NCBI GenBank assembly: GCA_045110285.1
Contig: JBGCGA010000052.1
Coordinates: 1 to 14,255 of the forward strand
Length of the DNA: 14,255 nt
Reading direction: 5' to 3'
Source of the DNA: Putridiphycobacter sp045110285
Lineage (GTDB): Bacteria > Bacteroidota > Bacteroidia > Flavobacteriales_D > Crocinitomicaceae
Made by a program: the position numbers and the translations under genes. Position 1 is the stretch's first letter; the number at the start of each line of letters is the position of its first letter. Below, one piece after another: positions 6,074-13,599 of the stretch. Under the pieces are notes generated by a model. That model had not been told where the DNA came from and did no database searches. It saw only the letters and a list, made by a program, of their open reading frames with translations.

Positions 6074-7117
6074 ATGTATAAACTCATCATTCGACCAATA
6101 TTGTTCTGGTTCGACCCCGAAAAAGTTCATCATTTTACTTTTGGATTTATCAAATTTGTGTCAAAAATCCCATTGGTTTCTCCCATTTTGAAGTCGGTTT
6201 ATAAGGTAAAGACAAAAAATCTTGAACAAAATCTTTTTGGATTGAATTTTAAAAATCCTGTTGGTTTAGCGGCCGGGTTCGATAAAAACGGAGAATTGTA
6301 CAATGAACTTGAAAATTTTGGATTTGGATTTGTAGAAGTCGGCACAGTAACGCCACGTCCTCAAGACGGAAATCCTAAAAAGCGATTATTTCGACTAAAG
6401 TCCGACCAAGGCCTTATCAACAGGATGGGGTTTAACAATAAAGGAATGAAAGCCCTAGTTGAGCAACTAAAAAAGCGGAAAACTAATATAGTTGTTGGGG
6501 GAAATATTGGTAAAAATACCGATAGCCTGCCAGATGCATATATTTCTGATTATTTGGATACTTTTAAAGCTTTGCAGCCTCATGTCGACTATTTTGTAGT
6601 GAACATTAGCTGCCCTAATGTGGGTAGCATGGCTAAATTACAGGATAAAGATTTTATCTTGGAGTTGCTAAATACACTAAAAGAACAGAATAAGGCTTTG
6701 CCAAGACCAATATTACTGAAAATTGCACCAGATTTAAATAATCAGCAATTAGATGAAATTATTGAAGTGGTAGCGGAGTCAGGAATAGACGGTGTTATTG
6801 CATCAAATACTTCGACAAACCGAGAGGGTCTAAAAGCATCAGAAGAAAGGCTGAAGGAAATTGGTAACGGGGGCTTGAGTGGTCAGCCCGTGAAAGACAG
6901 GTCAACACAAGTGATTCAATACTTGTCAGAAAAATCGAATAAGGCCTTTCCTATTATTGGTGTTGGTGGCATTCATTCTGCTGATGATGCGATTGAAAAA
7001 ATTAAAGCTGGGGCAAGTCTCGTTCAAGTTTACACAGGATTTGTGTACTCTGGACCTAAATTGGTAAAGTCCATTAATCAAAAAATATCGTCATTAAATT
7101 TGTTAGCAAATGATTAA
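6074..7117 (+). CDS. pyrD: Dihydroorotate dehydrogenase (quinone), class 2-like
   Basis: PyrD oxidises dihydroorotate to orotate in pyrimidine synthesis, passing electrons from FMN to membrane quinone. The N-terminus MYKLIIRPILFWFDPEKVHH is the class 2 amphipathic membrane-binding extension. FMN and substrate motifs follow: NPVGLAAGFDKNGE (62-75), VGTVTPRPQDGNPKKRLFRL, VVNISCPN (175-182), LKIAPDLN, GVIASNTS, GGLSGQPVKDRS, and the phosphate-binding GVGGIHSADDA near the C-terminus. The catalytic base position, Ser in the best-studied class 2 enzymes (E. coli Ser175), is Cys180 here, as in class 1. The 347-residue length is normal. The start at 6074 is preferred over the ATG at 6062, because 6062 lies only two or three bases from the predicted transcription start and the family usually begins MYK. 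The gene overlaps the HMG-CoA lyase gene by 8 bases, and four more genes follow closely. Confidence 0.95.
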   Translation: MYKLIIRPILFWFDPEKVHHFTFGFIKFVSKIPLVSPILKSVYKVKTKNLEQNLFGLNFKNPVGLAAGFDKNGELYNELENFGFGFVEVGTVTPRPQDGNPKKRLFRLKSDQGLINRMGFNNKGMKALVEQLKKRKTNIVVGGNIGKNTDSLPDAYISDYLDTFKALQPHVDYFVVNISCPNVGSMAKLQDKDFILELLNTLKEQNKALPRPILLKIAPDLNNQQLDEIIEVVAESGIDGVIASNTSTNREGLKASEERLKEIGNGGLSGQPVKDRSTQVIQYLSEKSNKAFPIIGVGGIHSADDAIEKIKAGASLVQVYTGFVYSGPKLVKSINQKISSLNLLAND

Positions 7118-7964
7118 AATAATTGAATGTCCGCGGGATGCTATGCAAGGCATTCACGAATTTATTCCAACCCAAACTAAAGCCGATTATATTAATAGTC
7201 TGCTTCAAGTTGGATTCGATACGATTGACTTTGGAAGTTTTGTGTCACCAAAAGCCATTCCGCAATTAAAAGATACTGCTGAAGTATTGTCAAAATTGAA
7301 TTTAGCAGATACAAAAAGTAAATTGCTGGCCATTGTAGCTAACGAGCGTGGTGCCGCTGATGCCGTTAATTTCGAAGAAATTCATTATTTGGGTTATCCA
7401 TTTTCTGTTTCTGAAACATTTCAAAAGCGAAATACCAACGCAACTATTGCGGAATCCTTAAAACGAGTAGAGTCCATGCAAAACATTTCCGTTAAGCACC
7501 ATAAAAAAATGGTTGTATACTTATCTATGGCATTCGGAAATCCTTATGGCGATCAGTGGGACGTGGATGAAGTGGCTAAGTGGAGTGAGACCTTATATAA
7601 TGAATTTGATATTGATATTTTGGCATTGTCCGATACCATTGGTGTGTCAACTCCTGAAAATATCGACTATTTATTTTCTAATTTAATAAAAGATATACCC
7701 AAAGTTGAGTTTGGCGCTCATTTACATACCACACCTGAAACTGCGGTTGAAAAAGTGGAAGCTGCAATTAATGCAGGCTGCAAAAGATTCGACGGAGCCA
7801 TAAAAGGTTTTGGAGGCTGCCCAATGGCAAAAGATGATTTAGTCGGAAATATGCCAACTGAGGTAATGTTAGCCTATTTCGAAAGTATCGAAATGGCACC
7901 AGATTTGCAGATGGATGTGTTTAAACAGGCAGAATTAATGTCGCAAACTGTTTTTCCCATTTAA
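7110..7964 (+). CDS. Hydroxymethylglutaryl-CoA lyase
   Basis: Predicted cytoplasmic enzyme that cleaves HMG-CoA to acetoacetate and acetyl-CoA, the last step of leucine degradation. It is a 284-residue TIM barrel of the HMGL-like family with the key residues in place: CPRD (Arg9, metal ligand Asp10), SFVSPKAIPQ (43-52), SDTIGVSTP (Asp175), metal ligands HLH (His204, His206), and catalytic Cys237 in FGGCPMA, followed by GNMPTE (Asn247). Spacing from Arg9 to residue 40, and from His204 to Cys237, equals that of the human enzyme. The conserved Glu (human Glu72) is Asp40 here. The catalytic loop has one extra residue before GN. A relative acting on another acyl-CoA cannot be fully excluded. It overlaps pyrD by 8 bases and is separated from the next gene by one base, so it is part of a coupled operon. 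Confidence 0.9.
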   Translation: MIKIIECPRDAMQGIHEFIPTQTKADYINSLLQVGFDTIDFGSFVSPKAIPQLKDTAEVLSKLNLADTKSKLLAIVANERGAADAVNFEEIHYLGYPFSVSETFQKRNTNATIAESLKRVESMQNISVKHHKKMVVYLSMAFGNPYGDQWDVDEVAKWSETLYNEFDIDILALSDTIGVSTPENIDYLFSNLIKDIPKVEFGAHLHTTPETAVEKVEAAINAGCKRFDGAIKGFGGCPMAKDDLVGNMPTEVMLAYFESIEMAPDLQMDVFKQAELMSQTVFPI

Positions 7965-7965
7965 T

Positions 7966-8658
7966 ATGAAATATATACAATTTTTATTGCTGATAGTGCT
8001 GGGGGGGTCGCCCGCCTTTGCAGGTCAAATCGAAAAATCTTTATCTGAGTTTGATCAGGTTGAATTTACAGGTAATTATGAAGTGAAGATGGTAAAAGCC
8101 GATTCAAACTATATAGTTATCATAAACCAAGACGACAAAGTAACAGATGATGAAATTATAGTAGATATCGATAATAAAACCTTAAAAATGTCGATTAAAA
8201 ACGACATTTATATTGAACGTGATATCACTGTTAAGTTATATTATAAGGACATTGATAAAATATCGGCGCGAAGAGCAGCTCAAGTTGAATCTGATAAGCT
8301 TCAAGCAGACAAAATAGAAGTGGCTGCTACTACCGGAGGGAAAATAGTTGTAGCTGTAAAATGCAATCATCTAGATGTTTCGATTAAGTCTGGTGGATCG
8401 GTGAGGGTAAATGGAGGGGCAAAAACCGCTCATTATGATGTGAATGCTGGTGGAACCATTGCGGCGATTAATGTAGATGTGCCGGTAGTTGAAGCTTGTA
8501 TTCAGTTTGGTGGCGAAGTAATTTTAACCGCTACTGAAACCCTAGAGGTAAAAATTAAAGCAGGTGGTGTTGTCTCTTATAAAGGGAATCCATCCATCAA
8601 ATCGCAAAGCATAAAATTAGGAGGAAAAATTGAAAATTTGGATGAAAAAGGGAAGTAA
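7966..8658 (+). CDS. Exported DUF2807 (head GIN domain) protein
   Basis: 230-residue protein with a Sec signal peptide (MKYIQFLLLIVLGGSPAFA, cleavage after residue 19). The mature part fits the DUF2807 'putative auto-transporter adhesin, head GIN domain' family common in Bacteroidota. It opens with LSEFDQVEFTGNYEVKMVKA (26-45) and continues with a beta-solenoid of short strands and turns rich in GG: SARRAAQVES, TTGGKIVV, KSGGSVRVNGGA, NAGGTIAAI, QFGGEVILTA, KAGGVVSYKG. Such proteins are thought to be periplasmic or surface beta-helices, and no biochemical function is established. The ATG lies one base after the HMG-CoA lyase stop, with no leader of its own. A run of seven G (8001-8007) in the signal-peptide region could be slippage-prone. 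Confidence 0.85.
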   Translation: MKYIQFLLLIVLGGSPAFAGQIEKSLSEFDQVEFTGNYEVKMVKADSNYIVIINQDDKVTDDEIIVDIDNKTLKMSIKNDIYIERDITVKLYYKDIDKISARRAAQVESDKLQADKIEVAATTGGKIVVAVKCNHLDVSIKSGGSVRVNGGAKTAHYDVNAGGTIAAINVDVPVVEACIQFGGEVILTATETLEVKIKAGGVVSYKGNPSIKSQSIKLGGKIENLDEKGK

Positions 8659-9244
8659 ATTCATAGGTTTCTTATTATTTATGCTTCTGTTTTTGGGAGG
8701 CTGTCAGTCTGAACCACAGCATACAGATGTAGCCAATTACTTCCCAAGCGACACGGTATTGGTTGAGAATAAATACCCACCATTAGTCGATTCTTCAGTG
8801 CTTTCAGCTATTCAAATACTGAATATTTGCTCATTATCCGATACCAACACCATACTTGAGCCTTGTGACCACAGCAAATTCAGAGTGTTTCCTCTGGGAC
8901 CAGAAATTCCTTTTAATAAAGGGTTCATACTAGAAATGAAAGAAGGTGTATATTCAGCTCCATTTAAGCAGGTTTTGGTAATCGAAAAGTCTTTTAATAA
9001 ATATAAAATTATCAATCGGTACTATGGGTTCTTAATTGAATACCGAACGACCGAGTCTGGATACAACGATATTTTAATGGGGTACAAAGATCCGGAGATC
9101 GGTTTAATCGCCTTAAGACATTCTTGGAAAGGGGAAAGTTACGACCCGGTTAATGTCGAAGAAATTAATGGGTATTTCATAAAACCTGAATTACAAGATT
9201 CAATTAATAATATATTTATCAGTACTTTTAGTGCTGGCTATTAA
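8642..9244 (+). CDS. Lipoprotein of unknown function
   Basis: Predicted 200-residue lipoprotein: MKKGSKFIGFLLFMLLFLGGC, lipobox LGGC, lipidated Cys21. The mature part is beta-rich with no family I recognise. It contains Cys pairs (around ILNICSLSD and LEPCDHSKF) that might form a disulfide in the periplasm. It overlaps the DUF2807 gene by 17 bases. An upstream in-frame TTG at 8630 is an alternative start, four residues longer. It has a perfect AGGAGG (8619-8624) five bases before it, but that hexamer also encodes the Gly-Gly of a DUF2807 repeat, so it may be accidental. Position in the operon suggests an envelope role, otherwise unknown. Confidence 0.75.
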   Translation: MKKGSKFIGFLLFMLLFLGGCQSEPQHTDVANYFPSDTVLVENKYPPLVDSSVLSAIQILNICSLSDTNTILEPCDHSKFRVFPLGPEIPFNKGFILEMKEGVYSAPFKQVLVIEKSFNKYKIINRYYGFLIEYRTTESGYNDILMGYKDPEIGLIALRHSWKGESYDPVNVEEINGYFIKPELQDSINNIFISTFSAGY

Positions 9245-9257
9245 AGTCGTTGTTTAA

Positions 9258-10253
9258 GTGAAGTTTTTACTGTTTTTTCTCCTTTCATTCCTTATTTATG
9301 CTTGCGGTGCAGTTAAGTTTAATCAAGTATACGAAGGGTATGGCGCCGAAGGTTTTCATGCCAGAGGTATGACTTCACATGATTCTTTACTATCTATTTC
9401 AGGTGCAAAAGGCAAAGTCACTATTTTTAATTTAAATTCATTATCTGTAGTTGACACTTTTACTATTAAGGCTAGTGATTTTAGAGGGGTTCAATTTGTT
9501 CAAGCGTCAACTTTATTGTTAATGAATTCAGGTGATAGAGGTTTGATATACCAATACAACCTTGCCACAAAGCAATTGAATGCTGTTTTAAGTCAAGACT
9601 CTGCGTTTTATGATGCTATTGCAATCAACAAAAGTGGAGTAGGTTTTATGATGGGAGACCCAATTGATAATCAGTTTACGCTATATAAAACAATAGATTT
9701 TGGAAAAAATTGGGAAATGCTTGACAATTTGCCAAGTCCCTTAAAAGGAGAAGCAGGGTTCGCTGCAAGTAATACAGGAATTGCATATTATGGCTCAACT
9801 GTCTATTTTGCTACTGGAGCTAGTGATACAGCGCGATTAATAAAATCTGAAAATGATGGTGAAACGTGGACGGCTATAAATACACCAATGAGGTCAGGTG
9901 GCAGCCACGGCATATATTCCATAGCATTTTGGTCGGCTAAAAATGGGATGATTGCTGGTGGAAGCTATGTTGACAAATTAGAAAACGACAGCATTTGTTT
10001 TATTACCAATAATGGCGGTAAAACATGGACGAACCGTTCGCTTGGCTTACCAGGTTACACCTCATGTGTTACGGCTTCTCAAAACGGCAAATTGATTGTA
10101 GCTACTGGTAGACTGGGCGTAATGTATTCTACCGATAAAGGAAAAACATGGCAAGCCTTAACCAAACAGCCGTTTTATGCGGCTAAAATTGTAGGTGATA
10201 AAATTTGTTTATCAGGCCAAAGGGGTACCTTGTCTATTTACCTCATGCAATAA
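9258..10253 (+). CDS. Lipoprotein with Asp-box (BNR/YCF48-like) beta-propeller
   Basis: 331-residue predicted lipoprotein starting with GTG at 9258: signal peptide MKFLLFFLLSFLIYAC with the lipidated Cys at 16. The mature protein is a beta-propeller with four Asp-box (S/T-x-D-x-G-x-T-W) repeats: TIDFGKNW (145-152), SENDGETW (197-204), TNNGGKTW (250-257) and STDKGKTW (291-298). Asp boxes occur in sialidases, photosystem assembly factor Ycf48 and many secreted propellers. The sialidase catalytic arginine triad is not evident, so a binding or assembly role is more likely than glycosidase activity. In other Bacteroidota such proteins are often vaguely labelled 'oxidoreductase', for which nothing here gives support. 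It starts 13 bases after the preceding lipoprotein and ends the five-gene run. Confidence 0.82.
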   Translation: MKFLLFFLLSFLIYACGAVKFNQVYEGYGAEGFHARGMTSHDSLLSISGAKGKVTIFNLNSLSVVDTFTIKASDFRGVQFVQASTLLLMNSGDRGLIYQYNLATKQLNAVLSQDSAFYDAIAINKSGVGFMMGDPIDNQFTLYKTIDFGKNWEMLDNLPSPLKGEAGFAASNTGIAYYGSTVYFATGASDTARLIKSENDGETWTAINTPMRSGGSHGIYSIAFWSAKNGMIAGGSYVDKLENDSICFITNNGGKTWTNRSLGLPGYTSCVTASQNGKLIVATGRLGVMYSTDKGKTWQALTKQPFYAAKIVGDKICLSGQRGTLSIYLMQ

Positions 10254-10364
10254 AAATTGCTATAGTTGTTTCCTAATTAGTGCTTTAGGTTTATAAAATT
10301 AACGGTTTCTGTATTTAAAACCGAGATGTTGATAAAAAAGACCAAATAAAAATTGAGGATTTCG

Positions 10365-10372
10365 TATATTTA
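10365..10372 (+). promoter_or_regulatory. Possible -7 element for the DUF1800 operon
   Basis: TATATTTA matches TAnnTTTG in seven of eight positions and lies 20 bases before the ATG at 10393. The 139-base gap between this gene and the previous operon suggests a new promoter. An alternative, TAGGTTTA at 10286-10293 with TTG 17 bases upstream (10266-10268), also has one mismatch. A weak inverted repeat CGGTTT/AAACCG (10303-10308, 10318-10323) lies between them but lacks a T run. Confidence 0.3.
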
Positions 10373-10392
10373 CCTCCAAGCACTGCTGTCAT

Positions 10393-12195
10393 ATGTTAAA
10401 TAAACTACCATTAATTGCTTTCATGTTAGCGAATACCGGAGTGTTTGCGCAAGGTGGAACTTTTATTGGTGCAGGAAATTCCAATGGTGTAACAGTCACT
10501 TCTAGTTCAACTTATAAAGCATATCCAGGGTATTTAGATGCTAATGCTGATAATACTTTGGATGGTGAGGGATTAATTGGTGCTAAGGTTGAGGCTGCTC
10601 GGTTTTTAAGTCAAGCTGGTTTTGGTGGTTCAGTGGCTGATGTCGATAATTTGGTTAAAATTGGTCAAGATAAATGGTTGGCGCAACAATTTTCATTACC
10701 CGCAACACTATTAGCGGACACTGCAAAAGCGTTTTACGATCAAGGGCTAGCCAATTACATTTCTAATGGAGGCGATTCAAGCGGATATCCATATAGAGTT
10801 GACGATAGACATGTGGATTATGCATGGTGGAACAATACCATGAATGCTGAAGACCAATTAAGGCAAAGAACAGCTTATGCTTTAAGCCAAATTTTGGTTA
10901 TTTCCTCAGAGGGGACTTTAGGAAACTACGGAACTGGTGTGTCACTTTATTATGATATTTTATTGAAAAATGCCTTTGGTAATTTTCGCGATATTTTAAA
11001 AGATGTGACTTTGAGTGTGGCTATGGGTAGTTATTTAAGTCATTTAAACAATCCTAAAGCTGATTTGGCAAATAATATTCACCCAGATGAAAACTATGCA
11101 CGAGAAATCATGCAATTGTTTACTATTGGTCTGTATAAATTAAATATAAATGGTAGCCAACAATTAGATGGCTCTGGTAACCCAATTCCAACATACGATA
11201 ATGATGACATTAAAGAATTGGCAAAAGTATTTACGGGTTTAGGTGTCGCAAGCCGATTAGATAGTGGAAATCTATATTTCTATTTAGGATTATGGCAAGC
11301 TGACTTTTCTGTGCCAATGAAAATGTACGAAGAGCAGCACGAAATTGCACAGAAAACATTACTCGACGGATTTGTAATTCCGCCCGGCCAAGCAGGAATG
11401 GAAGATATTGATATGGCAATTGATCATTTGTTCAATCATCCAAACGTTGGGCCGTTCATTGCCCGTCGTTTAATACAGCAATTTGTAAAATCAAATCCAA
11501 GTCCCAACTACATTCAAACTGTAGCAGAAAAGTTTAATGATAATGGAACAGGCGTAAGGGGCGATATGAAAGCGGTGATCATGGCTATTTTAACGCATCC
11601 TGAAGCCAGAACTTGTGATGGGATTAATGGAGCCGACCAAGGAAAATTAAAAGAACCGATATTAAGGTATACACAATTCGCCCGATTATTCTTGGGTGAA
11701 ACACCACACGGAAAAAACAGATTTTGGAATTATGCGTATTTAGCGCTCGAGAGTGTAAACCAAGCGCCTTTGCATTCACAAACTGTATTTAATTTTTATG
11801 GACCAGACTTTACGCCAAACGGCGCAATTGGAGACGCCAATATGGTAGGACCTGAATTTGAAATTCACAATACCAGAACTGCCATTGGGTATACAGACAT
11901 GGTTTACTATTGGGTTGAATTGAATTTATTGTTTATTTCATTCACCAGTGATGCTTTAGATAGCCATTATACGCCTAGTGATTTAACTAGTTTGTATGAC
12001 TTGGTCAAAGACACTGATGCATTTTTAGATCACTTAGATGTATATCTATGTAACGGTCAATTATCGGCTCACACACGAAGTGTCATAAAAAATAAATTTG
12101 AAGAATACTCTGGTTCATTAACGGATTTAGATAGTAAAATTAAATTGGCGCTATATATTGTAATGGTAAGCCCTGATTTTGTGGTGTTAAAATAG
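10393..12195 (+). CDS. DUF1800 family exported protein
   Basis: 600-residue protein with a Sec signal peptide (MLNKLPLIAFMLANTGVFA, cleavage before QGG). It shows DUF1800 signatures in order: AARFLSQAGFGGSVADV (about 68-84), the AEDQLRQRTAYALSQILVIS helix, MGSYLSHLNNPKAD, the family hallmark HPDENYAREIMQLFTIGLY (230-248), IKELAKVFTGLG, HLFNHPNVGPFIARRLIQQF, and RGDMKAVIMAILTHPEAR. The family is predicted to be extracytoplasmic and all-helical, with no proven activity. It is very often encoded next to a DUF1501 gene, as here (six bases apart), so the two probably act together. The C-terminus (VMVSPDFVVLK) is the natural family end, with no T9SS sorting domain attached. An N-terminal Gly/Ser/Thr-rich stretch (20-60) precedes the domain. 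Confidence 0.9.
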   Translation: MLNKLPLIAFMLANTGVFAQGGTFIGAGNSNGVTVTSSSTYKAYPGYLDANADNTLDGEGLIGAKVEAARFLSQAGFGGSVADVDNLVKIGQDKWLAQQFSLPATLLADTAKAFYDQGLANYISNGGDSSGYPYRVDDRHVDYAWWNNTMNAEDQLRQRTAYALSQILVISSEGTLGNYGTGVSLYYDILLKNAFGNFRDILKDVTLSVAMGSYLSHLNNPKADLANNIHPDENYAREIMQLFTIGLYKLNINGSQQLDGSGNPIPTYDNDDIKELAKVFTGLGVASRLDSGNLYFYLGLWQADFSVPMKMYEEQHEIAQKTLLDGFVIPPGQAGMEDIDMAIDHLFNHPNVGPFIARRLIQQFVKSNPSPNYIQTVAEKFNDNGTGVRGDMKAVIMAILTHPEARTCDGINGADQGKLKEPILRYTQFARLFLGETPHGKNRFWNYAYLALESVNQAPLHSQTVFNFYGPDFTPNGAIGDANMVGPEFEIHNTRTAIGYTDMVYYWVELNLLFISFTSDALDSHYTPSDLTSLYDLVKDTDAFLDHLDVYLCNGQLSAHTRSVIKNKFEEYSGSLTDLDSKIKLALYIVMVSPDFVVLK

Positions 12196-12201
12196 AATTG
12201 A

Positions 12202-13599
12202 ATGAAGGATAAAATGACACAATCGAGAAGAAATTTCATTAAAACGGCTAGTTTAGCTGCTTTGGGATTGTCAGCTCCTGCGTCAGCTATGGTGCAATTA
12301 AAAGCACTAAATTCATTAATGAGTGCACCACCAGTTTTACCGTTCGGAAATTATAAAGCACTTGTTTTTGTGTTTTTAGGAGGCGGAAATGATTCCTTTA
12401 ACATGTTGGCACCGAAATCGAATACGGAATACGGGCATTATGCTACAACACGGTCGAATTTAGCCATTCCACAAAACGATTTATTGGGCATATCTTCAAA
12501 CGATTTTGGCTTACATCCAAGTTTAACAGGGGTTAAACAAATGTTTGATAATGGCGATTTAGCCATGCTGGCCAATGTCGGAACTTTAATAGAACCAACA
12601 ACTGTCGCACAATATCAAAACGGAACGGTTCCAATTCCATTGGGTCTATTCTCTCATCTCGATCAATACAACCACTGGCAAACGGCACAGCCGCAAATGC
12701 GAGTGAATAAAGGATGGGGCGGTAAAATTGCCGATATGGTTGGGTCAACTAACGTCAACCAAAACATTTCAATGAATGTATCATTGGGTGGATCAAATTT
12801 ATTTCAAGCGGGTAACACCACAGTGCCGTTTAGTATGAACAGAAACGGACCGAAGCTCCCATTGTATTATGATGCCACTTGGGGGAATAATGAGGCTCGA
12901 AAAGCCATGACCGATAGTTTATTGTACCATAATTATCAAGATCCTTTTCAAAAAACATATGCCGACACTTTTCGTGAATCTTTAGAAGCTGGTATTGAAT
13001 TTAAACAAGCCATTGACGCTTTACCACCATTTACAACTACTTTTTCAACGGCTAATATTTCGCAAGAACTTGAAATGGTTGCTAAAACCATTGCGGTTAG
13101 AAATACATTAGGGTTCGAAAGGCAAATATTTTTCTTACGCCATAACGGGTGGGACCATCATGATGATTTATTAACCAGACAAGCGGATGGTTTAGCAGAC
13201 ATTAATGCGGCCATGGTTGAATTTAAACAAGCTTTAGATGAAATGGGTATGTTTGATGATGTGACCACTTTTGTAGGGTCTGAATTTGCCCGTACTTTAA
13301 CTTCAAACGGAAACGGAAGCGACCATGCTTGGGGAGGAAATGCCATGGTAATGGGTGGAGATGTTATTGGAAACCAAATTTATGGTTCTTATCCGTCGTT
13401 AGAAATTGGCAGTACGCAATATATTGATGGTGGTGTAATTGCTCCTACTATGGCAACCGATTCACTATTTTCTGAACTGGCACTTTGGTATGGTTTAACA
13501 CCTTCCGATTTGTCTACTATTTTCCCAAATGTGGCTAATTTCCACAATTTGGCAACTATTTCAACCAGTAATCCGCCAATTGGCTTTTTAAATATGTAA
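12202..13599 (+). CDS. DUF1501 family exported protein with Tat-like signal
   Basis: 465-residue protein of the DUF1501 family, whose fold is related to the alkaline phosphatase/sulfatase superfamily. The N-terminus carries a twin-arginine motif SRRNFIK (8-14), a hydrophobic stretch and an AxA site (ASA, 27-29), suggesting export folded by Tat. Conserved motifs are FVFLGGGNDSFNMLAP (56-71), HNGWDHHDD (314-322, corresponding to the family's 'GGWDTHxN') and GSDHAWGGNAMVMGG (372-386). Their Asp and His residues (Asp64, Asp318, His319, Asp374, His375) look like metal ligands of a phosphatase/sulfatase-like centre. The substrate is unknown. The gene follows DUF1800 by six bases, and its TAA overlaps the ATG of the next gene (TAATG). 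An ATG at 12214 is a possible later start and still leaves the RR motif intact. Confidence 0.9.
   Translation: MKDKMTQSRRNFIKTASLAALGLSAPASAMVQLKALNSLMSAPPVLPFGNYKALVFVFLGGGNDSFNMLAPKSNTEYGHYATTRSNLAIPQNDLLGISSNDFGLHPSLTGVKQMFDNGDLAMLANVGTLIEPTTVAQYQNGTVPIPLGLFSHLDQYNHWQTAQPQMRVNKGWGGKIADMVGSTNVNQNISMNVSLGGSNLFQAGNTTVPFSMNRNGPKLPLYYDATWGNNEARKAMTDSLLYHNYQDPFQKTYADTFRESLEAGIEFKQAIDALPPFTTTFSTANISQELEMVAKTIAVRNTLGFERQIFFLRHNGWDHHDDLLTRQADGLADINAAMVEFKQALDEMGMFDDVTTFVGSEFARTLTSNGNGSDHAWGGNAMVMGGDVIGNQIYGSYPSLEIGSTQYIDGGVIAPTMATDSLFSELALWYGLTPSDLSTIFPNVANFHNLATISTSNPPIGFLNM

Noticed and set aside
8812..9015. Minus-strand frame inside the unknown lipoprotein gene
   Set aside because: Antisense to a lipoprotein gene with a clear signal peptide and operon position; no own start signals.
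10303..10323. CGGTTT/AAACCG inverted repeat after the beta-propeller gene as a terminator
   Set aside because: Only six base pairs with a nine-base loop and no T run; too weak to call.
11231..11419. Minus-strand frame inside DUF1800
   Set aside because: Shadow of a strongly recognisable family.
12533..13346. Minus-strand frames inside DUF1501 (12533-12748, 13158-13346)
   Set aside because: Antisense to conserved DUF1501 motifs; composition typical of shadow frames.
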